From Kuafuiihalomonas sp964473255 (GTDB lineage Bacteria; Myxococcota; Kuafuiibacteriia; Kuafuiibacteriales; Kuafuiibacteriaceae): a stretch of DNA of 46,794 nt. Under the pieces are notes generated by a model, which was given only the letters and a program-made list of their open reading frames with translations, was not told the DNA's origin and did no database searches. Position numbers and translations under genes: made by a program. Position 1 is the stretch's first letter. Every line of letters begins with the position of its first letter. The stretch is from assembly GCA_964473255.1 (NCBI GenBank), contig CAYYOT010000035.1:1-46794 (forward strand), given 5' to 3'. Positions 16,135 to 24,891 of the stretch are shown one piece after another.

Positions 16135-19100
16135 CGTCGGCGGAACCAGCGTTTCAGAAAGCCTTTCCCTTCGTCTTCGCTCGGAGGCATGTCTTCCGTG
16201 GTCGGGATGTCTTCCCTTTTGGATTCCGGCGTCTGCTGGGTCGCGACCATCAAGCGAGCCATTTTGCCTGATTGCGGTTCGAGGATGTTCGCCTTCAGGA
16301 CTCCGTCCGGACCGACCTCCAGGTCCAAAGCAATGGTGCTCCGCTCGTCGCCGGGCACATCGTCGATCCGCAGAGAGCCGAGGTACGTGCACGTCTTCAC
16401 GTACTCGCCGTCGCCCTGAAACACGCGGAGATCGATGTTCCCCTCGTGAACCCGAACCGGCTGCTGTCGCTGAAGCGTGACCGGCAAGCCCGCCCCCGCG
16501 GGAAGGAGCGGTCGGAAACGTCCGCCCGGAAGCTCGATGCCAATCGACGCGTCGAGAGTGTCGGGACGCTCGGCGACCGACTTTTGGGCCAAGCTCCGAC
16601 CCCACCGCGCCAGGCCGGTGACCAGGACGTGGGGCGGCGGCACCGAGGCGAGGGTCGGTTGCTCGACGAGGTTTTCGACGACCTGAAGGAAGGGCGGAAA
16701 GGATCCGCCTCCACCGCTGAACACCGCCGCTCCGAGCCCTCGTGGATCGATGCCCTCACGGCGCAGGACCTCGACGATGTGACCGTGAAGAGCGCTGGCC
16801 ACGGGCTCGGCTGCGGCGTAGATCCGGGTCCGCGCCATTTGGATGGTGCGTTCGACGACGACGCCTGCGGCGCCGCCCGGCGCCCCGAGATCGACGCGCA
16901 GGTCGACGGCGGGTGTCCGCTTCAGGTCGCCCCGCGCGAGGGCGAACGCCTCGCGGATCCGGTGGCGGGCCGTGGGATCGTCGCGATGGTCTTCGTTGGC
17001 CTGCTCTACCAGCGTCGTGAGCACGAGGTCCGCAACGCGATCGTCCACGGCTCGGGTCGAGACGTCGGAGAAAGTGTCGCTCCGGATGGTCTTCAGGTGG
17101 CCACCGGTTCGTCGGGCCACCGAGATTTCGGTTTGGACTTCGTCCACGAAAACGGAAAGGGCGCTGTCGATGGGCTTGTCGCCGAGGTTGAAAGCGCGAA
17201 GCACCACTTCGGCCCTCGGCAGGAAGCGGGGGCTGTCGAAGCCGGCATCGGCCGCGGCGGCTTCGAGAAGCGAGCGAGCCGAGGGGTCCAAAGACGCCGG
17301 GACGGCAAAGAAGGCGCGGAACTCGGCGTCGCTCAACGCCTGGGCGATCACGTTCCGAATCGCGTCCAGGAATGTCGTGAGCGCGGCGCGAAAGGTCGGA
17401 CGGTGCTCTCCCAGATGAAGCGTGCCGCCCCCGTCCTCCCAGTCGGCGATGGGCACGCCGGTGGACGCGTCGATGCGGCCCTCGCGGACCGCCAACAGAG
17501 CCCGAACGGGAGAGACCGCTCTTTCGGGGTGTTCCTCGGCGATCCGCCGAGCCCGCTCGCCCACGGCGACCTTGCCGTCCGCCTTGGTCGCGACCAGCCC
17601 CGGCAGGGCGGACTGTCCTTCTCCGGCGATCCAGGTCATTTCGGCGCCCGATAGATAACCGCAGCGGACCGCGCTCACCCCGAGATCGACGCCGACCGCG
17701 GTGGCCATGTCGATCGGAAGGTCCCGGCTGCTCTCGCCGGAGGTGGATGCGCGCTCGACGACTCGACGACCCATGGTCACGGCCCGCGGGGGCGGCCGAC
17801 GCGAAATCTCTGGGGTCGCGGTCGGCTCCGGTCGAGGCGCCTCGGGCTGGCCATCGTTGCCGCGGACCTGCACGGCGTGAATGTCGCCCGACGCCATCAC
17901 GTCGGTCCCCGGGTCTTCGGCCTCGGCGGCGCGGGACGGGACCTCCGGCTCGGACGGCGGGTCCGACGGCGGCTCGGACGTCGGCTCGGACGTCGGCTCG
18001 GACGTCGGGTCCGACGGCAGATCAGGCTCGGGAGGTTCGAAGGGAGAGTCGACCGTCTCGGTGGCCGCCGGTCCGAGACGGGTCGGCTCGACCCCGGGCT
18101 TCGTGTCTTCGTCGGGCTCTGAAGGTAGATCGGTGTCGATGTCGAAATCGACGGTCGCTGTTCCGTCCGCGTCGGCTTCGCGCGCGGTGGGAGTCGCACG
18201 GGGTCCTTCCAGGGCTACGGCGTGCCGCTCGATGACCGGCCCACCCACCACCCGGCGGGTCGGCTTCACGCGAGCGACGGTCCGAGGACCACCGAGCTCC
18301 CCAGGCTCTCGGCTCTCCGGAGCGGGGACTGGGTCGCCGGGGGACGGCGGCCCCGGGACAGCGCCTTCCAGGCCGGGCTGGGTCGTCTCCTCGGGCCCCA
18401 TGTCGTCGGTGGAAGCGCCCACCACCGGAGGAACGACCGCGTCGGAAGGCTCGAGCTCGAAAGGTGAGCTCCGGTCCGGCTCGATCTCCAAGAGCGGCGT
18501 CCGCTCGGGGTCTATCTCCGGCGTGAGCGGGGTCGTTGCCTGAGCGACTCCGAGTTCGGTGGCCGTTTCCGGGATCATCTCCAGACGCGTCGGCTCCTCG
18601 AAGGGGTCGAAGGTGTCGTTCGTCGCATCGATGTCGTCGGTCTCGGCCGCGGGCGACCGTTCGGAGCCGTCGGACTCGGCCATGGTCTGCGGGACCCGGA
18701 CCTGAGCCGGGGGGGACTCTGCCTCGGGCACCTGCTGGGCCGGCTGGGGAAGCGGTTCTCCAGGATCATCGACCGCCGGAGGCGTGGGCAGGGGAGGGAG
18801 CGCATCGCCCAGAGGGGGCAGCGATGGGGCTGGCGCCGAGTCCGCAGCGGAGGACGCCGGGTCGGGCCGGCTCGGAGCCACGCCCAGCGCGGGGTCCAGG
18901 GTGGGCCAGACCGCGGATGAGATCGGGTCGACCCACGATGCGGATGGCTCACCGACCGGGCTCTCGGCCGGGGAAGCAGCGACCGAAGCCCCGCCGAGAT
19001 CCATCGAAAGCGGGGTCGGGGCCCAGGTTCCCTGTCCCTTCAGTTCGACCACCCGCTCGACGACCGCTCGGGATTCCTCGGTGAGGCTTCGAAAGCGGAT

Positions 19101-19388
19101 GGCCATGCCGACGGGGTCCTTGTCGCGAACCGACGCGACAACCCCGTCGCCCGATACGGCTACGGTATCGTCGGCCAGGGTCAGCTCGAACTGGATCCGG
19201 GTGCCGGTCGGTTTGGGAACCGTGGTGCGAAGGAAGAGACCGGCCGACGAGATGTTCTCGGCATAGCGGTCGACGAAGTCGGCGAGGGAGGTGTGCCGGA
19301 GTCTCAGCCGCAGCGATACGGTTTCGCCCGGACCGTCCATGCCGTCGGACCATACCTCGGACCGTGGGTCTTCGGTAGAAACGGGCAC
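16131..19388 (-). CDS. PilZ domain fused to an Hsp70/DnaK-like ATPase
   Basis: A 1085-residue chimera. Residues about 22-118 resemble the Myxococcus-type PilZ domain (LRLRLRHTSLADFVDRYAEN, then NISSAGLFLRT and GMAIRFRSL). Known PilZ domains often bind c-di-GMP; the N-x-S-x-x-G element is present, but the RxxxR part is not clearly canonical. Residues about 130-555 are an acidic, Pro/Ser/Glu-rich linker with tandem SEPT-like repeats. From about 563 an Hsp70 ATPase domain follows (AVGVDLGVSAVRCGYL, later VFSGGGGSFPPFLQ near 893), then a DnaK-like beta substrate domain (about 975-1050, NIDLRVFQGDGEY and TYLGSLRIDDVP). There is no helical lid. The C-terminus FLKRWFRRR is basic and possibly membrane-associated. 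Start GTG 19388; M17 is an alternative. It lies 32 bases downstream of alaS on the same strand. Confidence 0.85.
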   Translation of the reverse strand: MPVSTEDPRSEVWSDGMDGPGETVSLRLRLRHTSLADFVDRYAENISSAGLFLRTTVPKPTGTRIQFELTLADDTVAVSGDGVVASVRDKDPVGMAIRFRSLTEESRAVVERVVELKGQGTWAPTPLSMDLGGASVAASPAESPVGEPSASWVDPISSAVWPTLDPALGVAPSRPDPASSAADSAPAPSLPPLGDALPPLPTPPAVDDPGEPLPQPAQQVPEAESPPAQVRVPQTMAESDGSERSPAAETDDIDATNDTFDPFEEPTRLEMIPETATELGVAQATTPLTPEIDPERTPLLEIEPDRSSPFELEPSDAVVPPVVGASTDDMGPEETTQPGLEGAVPGPPSPGDPVPAPESREPGELGGPRTVARVKPTRRVVGGPVIERHAVALEGPRATPTAREADADGTATVDFDIDTDLPSEPDEDTKPGVEPTRLGPAATETVDSPFEPPEPDLPSDPTSEPTSEPTSEPPSDPPSEPEVPSRAAEAEDPGTDVMASGDIHAVQVRGNDGQPEAPRPEPTATPEISRRPPPRAVTMGRRVVERASTSGESSRDLPIDMATAVGVDLGVSAVRCGYLSGAEMTWIAGEGQSALPGLVATKADGKVAVGERARRIAEEHPERAVSPVRALLAVREGRIDASTGVPIADWEDGGGTLHLGEHRPTFRAALTTFLDAIRNVIAQALSDAEFRAFFAVPASLDPSARSLLEAAAADAGFDSPRFLPRAEVVLRAFNLGDKPIDSALSVFVDEVQTEISVARRTGGHLKTIRSDTFSDVSTRAVDDRVADLVLTTLVEQANEDHRDDPTARHRIREAFALARGDLKRTPAVDLRVDLGAPGGAAGVVVERTIQMARTRIYAAAEPVASALHGHIVEVLRREGIDPRGLGAAVFSGGGGSFPPFLQVVENLVEQPTLASVPPPHVLVTGLARWGRSLAQKSVAERPDTLDASIGIELPGGRFRPLLPAGAGLPVTLQRQQPVRVHEGNIDLRVFQGDGEYVKTCTYLGSLRIDDVPGDERSTIALDLEVGPDGVLKANILEPQSGKMARLMVATQQTPESKREDIPTTEDMPPSEDEGKGFLKRWFRRR
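17947..18018. repeat. six 12-bp tandem repeats inside the PilZ-Hsp70 linker
   Basis: Six consecutive 12-bp units, GG(C/G)TC(G/C)GACG(T/G)C, run from 17947 to 18018. On the minus strand they encode four-residue repeats of the type S-(E/D)-P-(T/P). The three central units (17971-18006) are identical. They sit in the disordered linker, so unit number could change without breaking the frame. Confidence 0.85.
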
Positions 19389-19420
19389 TCAAGCCCATGC
19401 AGGCCGGGCTGCGGCGCGCT

Positions 19421-22075
19421 TCAGGGCGCTGCGAGCAGGGCCCGCCGGATGCGATCCAGCCCTTCGTCCAGGCGCGCCGTTGGTACGCCTCCCTGGGCGA
19501 AGTCGGGTCTTCCACCCCCGGAGCCACCCAGCGGCTTCGTGCTCTCCTGGACGATGCGGCCGGCGTGGACGCGGTCGCCGAGGTCCCGCGTCGCGGCGAC
19601 CAACAGGGCGGCGGTGTCGCCGTCTTTGGCCGTGACCACCACCACGCCCGATTTCAACCGGTCGCGGAGCTGATCGGCGAGCGTGCGCAGCGCCTTTTTC
19701 GGCGTTCCGTCGGCTTGCTTGAACAGAACCCGCAGGCCGTCGATCTCCTCGATGGGCGGCTCGTCGGCCGGTCCCGAACCGCGGAGAGCCAGTGCCGCCT
19801 TGGCCTCTTCCAGTGCCCGCTCGAGCTCCTTGCTGCGGCGGACGAGCCTTTCGAGGCGCTCGGTAGCATCGCTCGGCTGGACCTTGAGCACGCGGCTGAT
19901 CTCCTGCACGAGACGCTCCCGAGCTTGAGCGTGCCGCAGCGCTTCGGGACCGGTTATGGCTTCGATCCGGCGCACGCCCGACGCCACGGCCGATTCGGTG
20001 ACGATCACGATCGATCCGATGTCGCCCGAACGCTCGACGTGCGTCCCGCCGCAGAGCTCGAGCGAGTCCCCGCCGATGCGCACCATTCTGACCTCGTCCG
20101 CATACTTTTCTCCGAAGAGCATCATGGCCCCGGCCGCTCGCGCCGACTCCAGGCTCTCGATTGCCACTTCGGTCGCCGTGTTCGCGAGGATCATTTCGGA
20201 CACTCGGGCTTCGATCGCTTCTCTATGCTCCGTGGTCAGTGGCTCGAAGTGCGAGAAGTCGAAGCGAAGTCGGTCCGGTGCCACGAGCGAACCTTTTTGC
20301 TGCACGTGGTCGCCCAGGACCTCGCGCAGGGCGAGGTGAAGAAGGTGGGTCGCCGAGTGGTTTCGGCGGATCCCGGCCCGCCGCTCGTCGGTCACGCGAA
20401 GCTCGACGCGATCTCCGACCGCGAGCCGCCCCGTAGTCACTCGGGTGCGATGCACGATCAGTTCGGGCAAGGGCCGGTAGGCATCGAGCACGGCGGCCTG
20501 GACGCCTTCCGACGACAGTTGTCCGGCGTCTCCGATCTGGCCGCCCGACTCACCATAGAACGGCGTTCGATCGACGAGCACGTCGCCCTCTTCGCCGGCG
20601 GTGAGCGCCTGGACCTGGCTGCCTTCCTGGAGGATGGCGACGACTCGGCCTTTGGACTGAAGACTCTCGTAGCCTTCGAACGCAGTGGCGCCGTGCGAAT
20701 CCCGCAGACCGAACCACGCCTTGGCGATCGCTTGGTCGCGATTGAGATCGCCGCCCGCGCCCTGTGCCTGCTTGGTGCGGACGGCTTCCATGGCGGCCTC
20801 CTCGTCGACGACCAGACCCTTTTCCTCGGCGATGACCCGGGTCAGATCGATCGGGAAGCCGAACGTGTCGTACAGATCGGCCACCAGCGCGGGCTCGAGC
20901 GCGTCGCCCGATTCGTGGCCCTCCATCCGCTCCGCGAGGACGCGCAATCCGCGGTCAAGAGTCCGTCGGAATCCGATTTCTTCGTTCTCGGCGACTTTCT
21001 CGATCAGGGCGGCCGCGCGTTCCAGCTCGGGATAGGCGCTCGACATGCCCTTCACGACCCAGCCGCACGCCTCGTGCAGAAACGGATCTTCGAAGCCCAA
21101 TCGTCGGCCGTGTCGGATCGCTCGTCGCATGATCCGACGCAGCACGTAGCCGCGGCCTTCGTTGGAGGGTTGGACGCCGTCGGCGACCAGAAAGGCCGTC
21201 GCTCGGGCGTGGTCGGCGATGACGCGCATGGAGACGTCGTCTTCACCGTCCGAATGCCGATAGGGGCGACCGGCGGCCGCGGCAATGCCGTCGAGCAGCG
21301 GGGCGAACTCATCGATGTCGTAGGTCGTGGAGCGTCCTTGAAGCACCATGGCCGTGCGCTCCAGGCCCATGCCCGTGTCGACCGAGGGTCGCGGGAGGGG
21401 AGTCAAGGGTCCGCCCGCCTTCTCTCGCTGAAACTGCATGAACACGAGGTTCCAGATCTCCAACCACCCGACCGACTTCATGATGAGTTCGGGATTCCAC
21501 ATGTCGGGAGTCGGATCCGCGACGTGGTAGTGAATTTCGGAACACGGACCTTGAGGCCCGGTCTCGCCCATCTGCCAGTAGTTTTCGCTCCGCGGCATCC
21601 GATAGACGCGGTCGGCGCGAACGCCGACGTCCAGCCAGAGCCGTTCCGCCTCTTCGTCGGCTGCAATGTTGCCCTCCCCTTCGAAGACGGTGACGGCCAA
21701 TCGTTCCGGATCCAGACCCAAGACGTCCGTCACGAAGTCCCACGCATACCGAATCGCGCCCTCCTTGAAGTAGTCGCCAAAGGAGAAATTGCCGAGCATT
21801 TCGAAGAAGGTGTGATGTCGCGGCGTATAGCCGACGTTCTCCAGGTCATTGTGCTTGCCTCCCGCCCGCAGGCACTTCTGCGCCGACGTAGCACGCGAGT
21901 AGCCGCGCGTTTCCCGCCCGGTGAAGACATCCTTGAACTGGACCATCCCGGCGTTCGTGAAGAGCAGGGTCGGATCGTTGGCGGGGACGAGAGGACTCGA
22001 CGGAACCTCTTCGTGCTGCCGCTCCCGGAAGAAGTCGAGGAAGCGACGCCGGACTTCGTGGCTGGAATTGCCCAT
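19421..22075 (-). CDS. alaS: alanyl-tRNA synthetase
   Basis: AlaRS charges tRNA-Ala and edits mischarged Ser or Gly. The 884-residue product has the usual architecture and length: class II catalytic core from the N-terminus (RRRFLDFFRERQHEEVPSSP, NAGMVQFKDVF, RHHTFFEMLGNFSFGDYFK), the tRNA-recognition region, the editing domain with the metal-binding HSATHLLHLALR (about 573-584) and CGGTHVERSGDIG, and a C-Ala domain. Start is ATG 22075. It follows sctU by 34 bases and precedes the PilZ-Hsp70 gene by 32 bases on the same strand, so it could be read through from the type III secretion operon. A housekeeping gene normally has its own promoter, but the 34-base gap shows none that I can recognise. 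Confidence 0.97.
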   Translation of the reverse strand: MGNSSHEVRRRFLDFFRERQHEEVPSSPLVPANDPTLLFTNAGMVQFKDVFTGRETRGYSRATSAQKCLRAGGKHNDLENVGYTPRHHTFFEMLGNFSFGDYFKEGAIRYAWDFVTDVLGLDPERLAVTVFEGEGNIAADEEAERLWLDVGVRADRVYRMPRSENYWQMGETGPQGPCSEIHYHVADPTPDMWNPELIMKSVGWLEIWNLVFMQFQREKAGGPLTPLPRPSVDTGMGLERTAMVLQGRSTTYDIDEFAPLLDGIAAAAGRPYRHSDGEDDVSMRVIADHARATAFLVADGVQPSNEGRGYVLRRIMRRAIRHGRRLGFEDPFLHEACGWVVKGMSSAYPELERAAALIEKVAENEEIGFRRTLDRGLRVLAERMEGHESGDALEPALVADLYDTFGFPIDLTRVIAEEKGLVVDEEAAMEAVRTKQAQGAGGDLNRDQAIAKAWFGLRDSHGATAFEGYESLQSKGRVVAILQEGSQVQALTAGEEGDVLVDRTPFYGESGGQIGDAGQLSSEGVQAAVLDAYRPLPELIVHRTRVTTGRLAVGDRVELRVTDERRAGIRRNHSATHLLHLALREVLGDHVQQKGSLVAPDRLRFDFSHFEPLTTEHREAIEARVSEMILANTATEVAIESLESARAAGAMMLFGEKYADEVRMVRIGGDSLELCGGTHVERSGDIGSIVIVTESAVASGVRRIEAITGPEALRHAQARERLVQEISRVLKVQPSDATERLERLVRRSKELERALEEAKAALALRGSGPADEPPIEEIDGLRVLFKQADGTPKKALRTLADQLRDRLKSGVVVVTAKDGDTAALLVAATRDLGDRVHAGRIVQESTKPLGGSGGGRPDFAQGGVPTARLDEGLDRIRRALLAAP

Positions 22076-22109
22076 CGCCGGACGATCAGGCCCGTCCAGC
22101 CGCGTTGCG

Positions 22110-23177
22110 TCAAGACAACGACCGCCGTTGCCGGCGCTGGCTATCGCTGTCGCTGACCAGTTTCAGAACTTCCGCCACCGCCGCGTACAGCGTGTCTGGG
22201 ATCTCGCTGGCCAGCTCGACGTCGTGGAGGGTTCGTGCCAAGGCGACCTGCTCGTGGATCGGCACCCCGTGCCGGCGGGCTGCCCTTCGAATGGCCGCGG
22301 CCTGGTGTCCTCGCCCCTTTGCCACGACCACGGGGGCTTCGTCGAATCCCGGACGGTACCGGAGCGCGACCGCGATGTGGGTCGGGTTGACGATCACGGC
22401 TCGAGCCCCTCGGACCGCGGGGAGCCCGACCGGGGCGAGCAGGGCTTCGTGAGCTCGACGACGACGCTCACCCTTGAGCGCGGGGTCGCCTTCCGACTGC
22501 TTGAGGTCGCGGAGCAGCTCCGGACGCGACATGCGCATCTGCCGGGCGAAGCGCCAGCGGCTCACGAGAAGGTCGGCAGCGCCGATCGCGAGGAACGTTC
22601 CCGCGGTGGCGCTGGCCAGAGCGGCGATCGCACGCCCGACTCCGGTCGCGATCGTCGACCATGGCGCTCCCGGTGTGGAGAAGACCCCGGGTAGAAGGCG
22701 GGTCAGGACCGCCACGCCGATCCCGACCCCGAGCACGAGCTTGATGACGTTGCGGGCCCCCTCCAAGGCCTTCTGGGGGCTGACCAGTCCGCGGATGCCG
22801 CGCCCGAAGTCGAGCCGCTCGCTCCGGGGGGCGATGGCCCGAGGGGCCCATACCCCCCCGGTTTGGAGGAACCCCGCCACTGTCGCCGCTCCCGCTGCGG
22901 TGAGCGCGGTCGGCGCGAACGCGGCGACCAGAGTCCTCGGACCCGTGCCCAGGACGACATCGAAGCTCGGTCCTGTGGACCGCCAGGCGAGGATGGCGAA
23001 GCGGCACAGGTCGGCGATCGTCACGGGCGCGGACAGGGCGAGTCCCACCAGGCCGGCGGCCAGGGCGACCGCGCCGTTGAAGTCTCTGCTCTTTGCGACC
23101 TGGCCGTCTTCGCGCGCTCGACGCAGCTTGTCCAAAGACGCTTCTTCCGTTCGCTCGCCCGATCCTTCGGCGCTCAC
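22110..23177 (-). CDS. sctU: type III secretion export switch protein SctU
   Basis: A FlhB/YscU-family protein of 355 residues, the inner-membrane substrate-specificity switch. The start is GTG 23177, overlapping the sctT stop as GTGA; the longer open frame to 23990 is antisense to sctT. The N-terminus GSGERTEEASLDKLRRAREDGQVAKS is typical. Four hydrophobic segments (about 33-215) follow, then a cytoplasmic domain with the autocleavage motif Asn264-Pro265-Thr266-His267, and PVVVAKGRG and ARTLHDVELASEIP downstream. Keeping NPTH suggests normal self-cleavage. Only SctU/FlhB proteins show this combination. The single-copy context with SctQ, O and P and no flagellar genes favours the non-flagellar type. 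Confidence 0.92.
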   Translation of the reverse strand: MSAEGSGERTEEASLDKLRRAREDGQVAKSRDFNGAVALAAGLVGLALSAPVTIADLCRFAILAWRSTGPSFDVVLGTGPRTLVAAFAPTALTAAGAATVAGFLQTGGVWAPRAIAPRSERLDFGRGIRGLVSPQKALEGARNVIKLVLGVGIGVAVLTRLLPGVFSTPGAPWSTIATGVGRAIAALASATAGTFLAIGAADLLVSRWRFARQMRMSRPELLRDLKQSEGDPALKGERRRRAHEALLAPVGLPAVRGARAVIVNPTHIAVALRYRPGFDEAPVVVAKGRGHQAAAIRRAARRHGVPIHEQVALARTLHDVELASEIPDTLYAAVAEVLKLVSDSDSQRRQRRSLS

Positions 23178-23947
23178 GGGACTGCCCCCTCCATCCAGAT
23201 CAGATGTTCGGCTACGTGCTGATGAACGGCGACCGCGAAGGGGACGAGCGCCGCGGCGAGCGCGGCGACGGCGACGACGCTCTTCGCACTCAGCGACAGG
23301 AAGTATGTCTGGAGCGTCAGGGCGATGCGGTTCCAAAGCCCGAACGTCACATCGACGAGGAGACTGCAGGCGATACCAGGAACGGCCAGCGTCATTGCGG
23401 TGGACAGAACGCGGCCGGCCTCGAACATCGCGGCCGCGGCTAGCGGGGCGTAGTGGTCTGGGATCGATCGTTCGGTCAGGTCGGCCGTGAGGAGCGCCGC
23501 CAGCAGGCGCCGAGGAGCTCCGAGCTCGACGTAGGCGAAGAGCGTCATCATGAATCCGAGTCGACCGAGCGGCGAGCTGCGTTGACCTGCTTCGGGGAGG
23601 AAGACCTGCAGGTTGGGCGAGCCTCGCGCGACATCGAGTGCATGAAGGGCGGCCGCTACCGCGTGACAGACGAGCGAAGCCGTCCAACCGATCAAGGCTC
23701 CGTAGAGTGCGCCGGCGAGGAGACGGCCGATGAACTCCGACAGCGGCCGGAGCGTCTCGACGGGTGGCGACAGATCCCAGACCAGGAGAGAAAGCGCGAC
23801 GGTCAGCGCAGCCCGGACCGAAGCCGGTGTGGCGTAGCCGCCGAAGAAGGGCGTGAGGGCAACGATGGGCGCGATGTGCGCCATCAGCAGCATGAAGGAC
23901 TGAATGCGCTCCGGAGCGAGCAAGTCTCGGGCGGCGGCAGCCTCCAT
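23174..23947 (-). CDS. sctT: type III secretion export gate protein SctT
   Basis: A 257-residue FliR/SpaR/YscT-family protein with six or more hydrophobic segments, forming the inner-membrane export gate with SctR and SctS. Recognisable parts are ERIQSFMLLMAHIAPIVALTPFFGG near the start (about 11-35) and the second half GRVLSTAMTLAVPGIACSLLVDVTFGLWNRI. The start is ATG 23947, whose A is the last base of the sctS stop (TGATG). The upstream open frame to 24223 is not needed. Its stop overlaps sctU by 4 bases. Assignment rests on family pattern, hydrophobicity and its fixed place in the R-S-T-U order. Confidence 0.88.
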   Translation of the reverse strand: MEAAAARDLLAPERIQSFMLLMAHIAPIVALTPFFGGYATPASVRAALTVALSLLVWDLSPPVETLRPLSEFIGRLLAGALYGALIGWTASLVCHAVAAALHALDVARGSPNLQVFLPEAGQRSSPLGRLGFMMTLFAYVELGAPRRLLAALLTADLTERSIPDHYAPLAAAAMFEAGRVLSTAMTLAVPGIACSLLVDVTFGLWNRIALTLQTYFLSLSAKSVVAVAALAAALVPFAVAVHQHVAEHLIWMEGAVP

Positions 23948-24216
23948 CAAGGGAGCCCCGAGGAGAGCGAGCCCCAGCACAGAACCGCATACCGGCCGAT
24001 GGTCCCGCCCATCCAGGGGCCGGCGATCACCAGCGTTCCGAAGACGGCCAGGGTCTTCGGAACGAACGTGATCGTCTGCTCCTGAATCTGGGTTATCGCC
24101 TGGAGAACCGCCACGCCGAGACCGGTCACGATCGAGGCCGAGATCGCGGGGGCGGAGAGGAACACGACGAGCCAGAGACCCTCGTGGATCACGCGCAGCA
24201 GGCCTTCGGAAGTCAT
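23947..24216 (-). CDS. sctS: type III secretion export gate protein SctS
   Basis: An 89-residue FliQ/SpaQ/YscS-family protein, the expected size, with two transmembrane hairpin segments (about 12-37 and 48-78). The family signature AVLQAITQIQEQTITFVPK lies between and within them (about 36-54). Several SctS copies pack with SctR and SctT in the helical export gate. Start ATG 24216 overlaps the sctR stop as ATGA, and its own stop shares one base with the sctT start. Such tight coupling fits the need for fixed stoichiometry. Confidence 0.93.
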   Translation of the reverse strand: MTSEGLLRVIHEGLWLVVFLSAPAISASIVTGLGVAVLQAITQIQEQTITFVPKTLAVFGTLVIAGPWMGGTIGRYAVLCWGSLSSGLP

Positions 24217-24890
24217 GCCGCATAGCTTTCGAGCAACGAGCGCACGACCAGCGACCAGCCGTCGACGGCGACGAAGAGCAGGAGCTTGAAGGGCAAGGAT
24301 ACGCTCATGGGCGCCATCATCTGCATCCCCAGAGCCATCAACAGATTCGCCACGACCAGGTCGACGACCAAGAAGGGAATGAACAAGACGAATCCCATCC
24401 GGAAGGCATGTTGCAGCTCGGAGATGATGAATGCCGGCAGAAGGACCGAGATGTGCTCGGGGCTCCGGGCGGGTCGCTCCGGGTCGAGTCGAGCCGTGAG
24501 CCCGGCGAGCATCGCGCGATCCGCGGGCTGGCTATGGCGCTCGAGGAAGGCGAGTAAAGGCTCCGCACCCTTCGTGACGGCGGAAAGAGCGCGCTCGAGG
24601 CTCTGGGAAGCGTCATCGTCGCTCGCGAGCGGCGCTTCGTTCGTCAGGGCAGCGGTGAGTTCCTCGGTGCATCGTTCGAGCACTGGCGTCATCACCACCA
24701 CGGTGAGCGCCAGCGAGAGACCCGTGATCACGACGTTGGCCGGGGATTGCGGGGTTCCGATTCCGGTGCGAATCAGGGACAGCACGATCGAGATCTTCAC
24801 GAAGCTGGTTAGCGTCATCGCGGCGAACGGCAGCAGCGACATCGCGGCGACCGCGCCGAGGATCAGGATCGGGGACGGCAGTTCCAGCAC
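24213..24890 (-). CDS. sctR: type III secretion export gate protein SctR
   Basis: A 225-residue FliP/SpaP/YscR-family export gate protein. It begins at GTG 24890 with hydrophobic ILILGAVAAMSLLPFAAM, then the signature TSFVKISIVLSLIRTGIGTPQSP (split here as TSFVKISIVLSL and RTGIGTPQSP, about 28-50). A soluble loop (about 75-140) and the C-terminal signature LPAFIISELQHAFRMGFVLF, then FLVVDLVVANLLMALGM, follow. It lacks the long cleaved signal region of many flagellar FliP proteins. One base separates it from the sctQ stop and 4 bases overlap sctS. Confidence 0.94.
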   Translation of the reverse strand: MLELPSPILILGAVAAMSLLPFAAMTLTSFVKISIVLSLIRTGIGTPQSPANVVITGLSLALTVVVMTPVLERCTEELTAALTNEAPLASDDDASQSLERALSAVTKGAEPLLAFLERHSQPADRAMLAGLTARLDPERPARSPEHISVLLPAFIISELQHAFRMGFVLFIPFLVVDLVVANLLMALGMQMMAPMSVSLPFKLLLFVAVDGWSLVVRSLLESYAA

Positions 24891-24891
24891 G

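Noticed and set aside
17947..18018. CRISPR array or protein-binding iteron
   Set aside because: These are contiguous 12-bp units without spacers, in frame within a coding linker.
19397..22156. 919-residue plus-strand open frame
   Set aside because: It lies entirely opposite alaS, which is certain. The translation shows no recognisable motif.
23178..23990. N-terminal extension of sctU to 23990
   Set aside because: It covers sctT in antisense-like frame and has low-complexity Arg-rich sequence. GTG 23177 gives the normal SctU N-terminus and a GTGA overlap.
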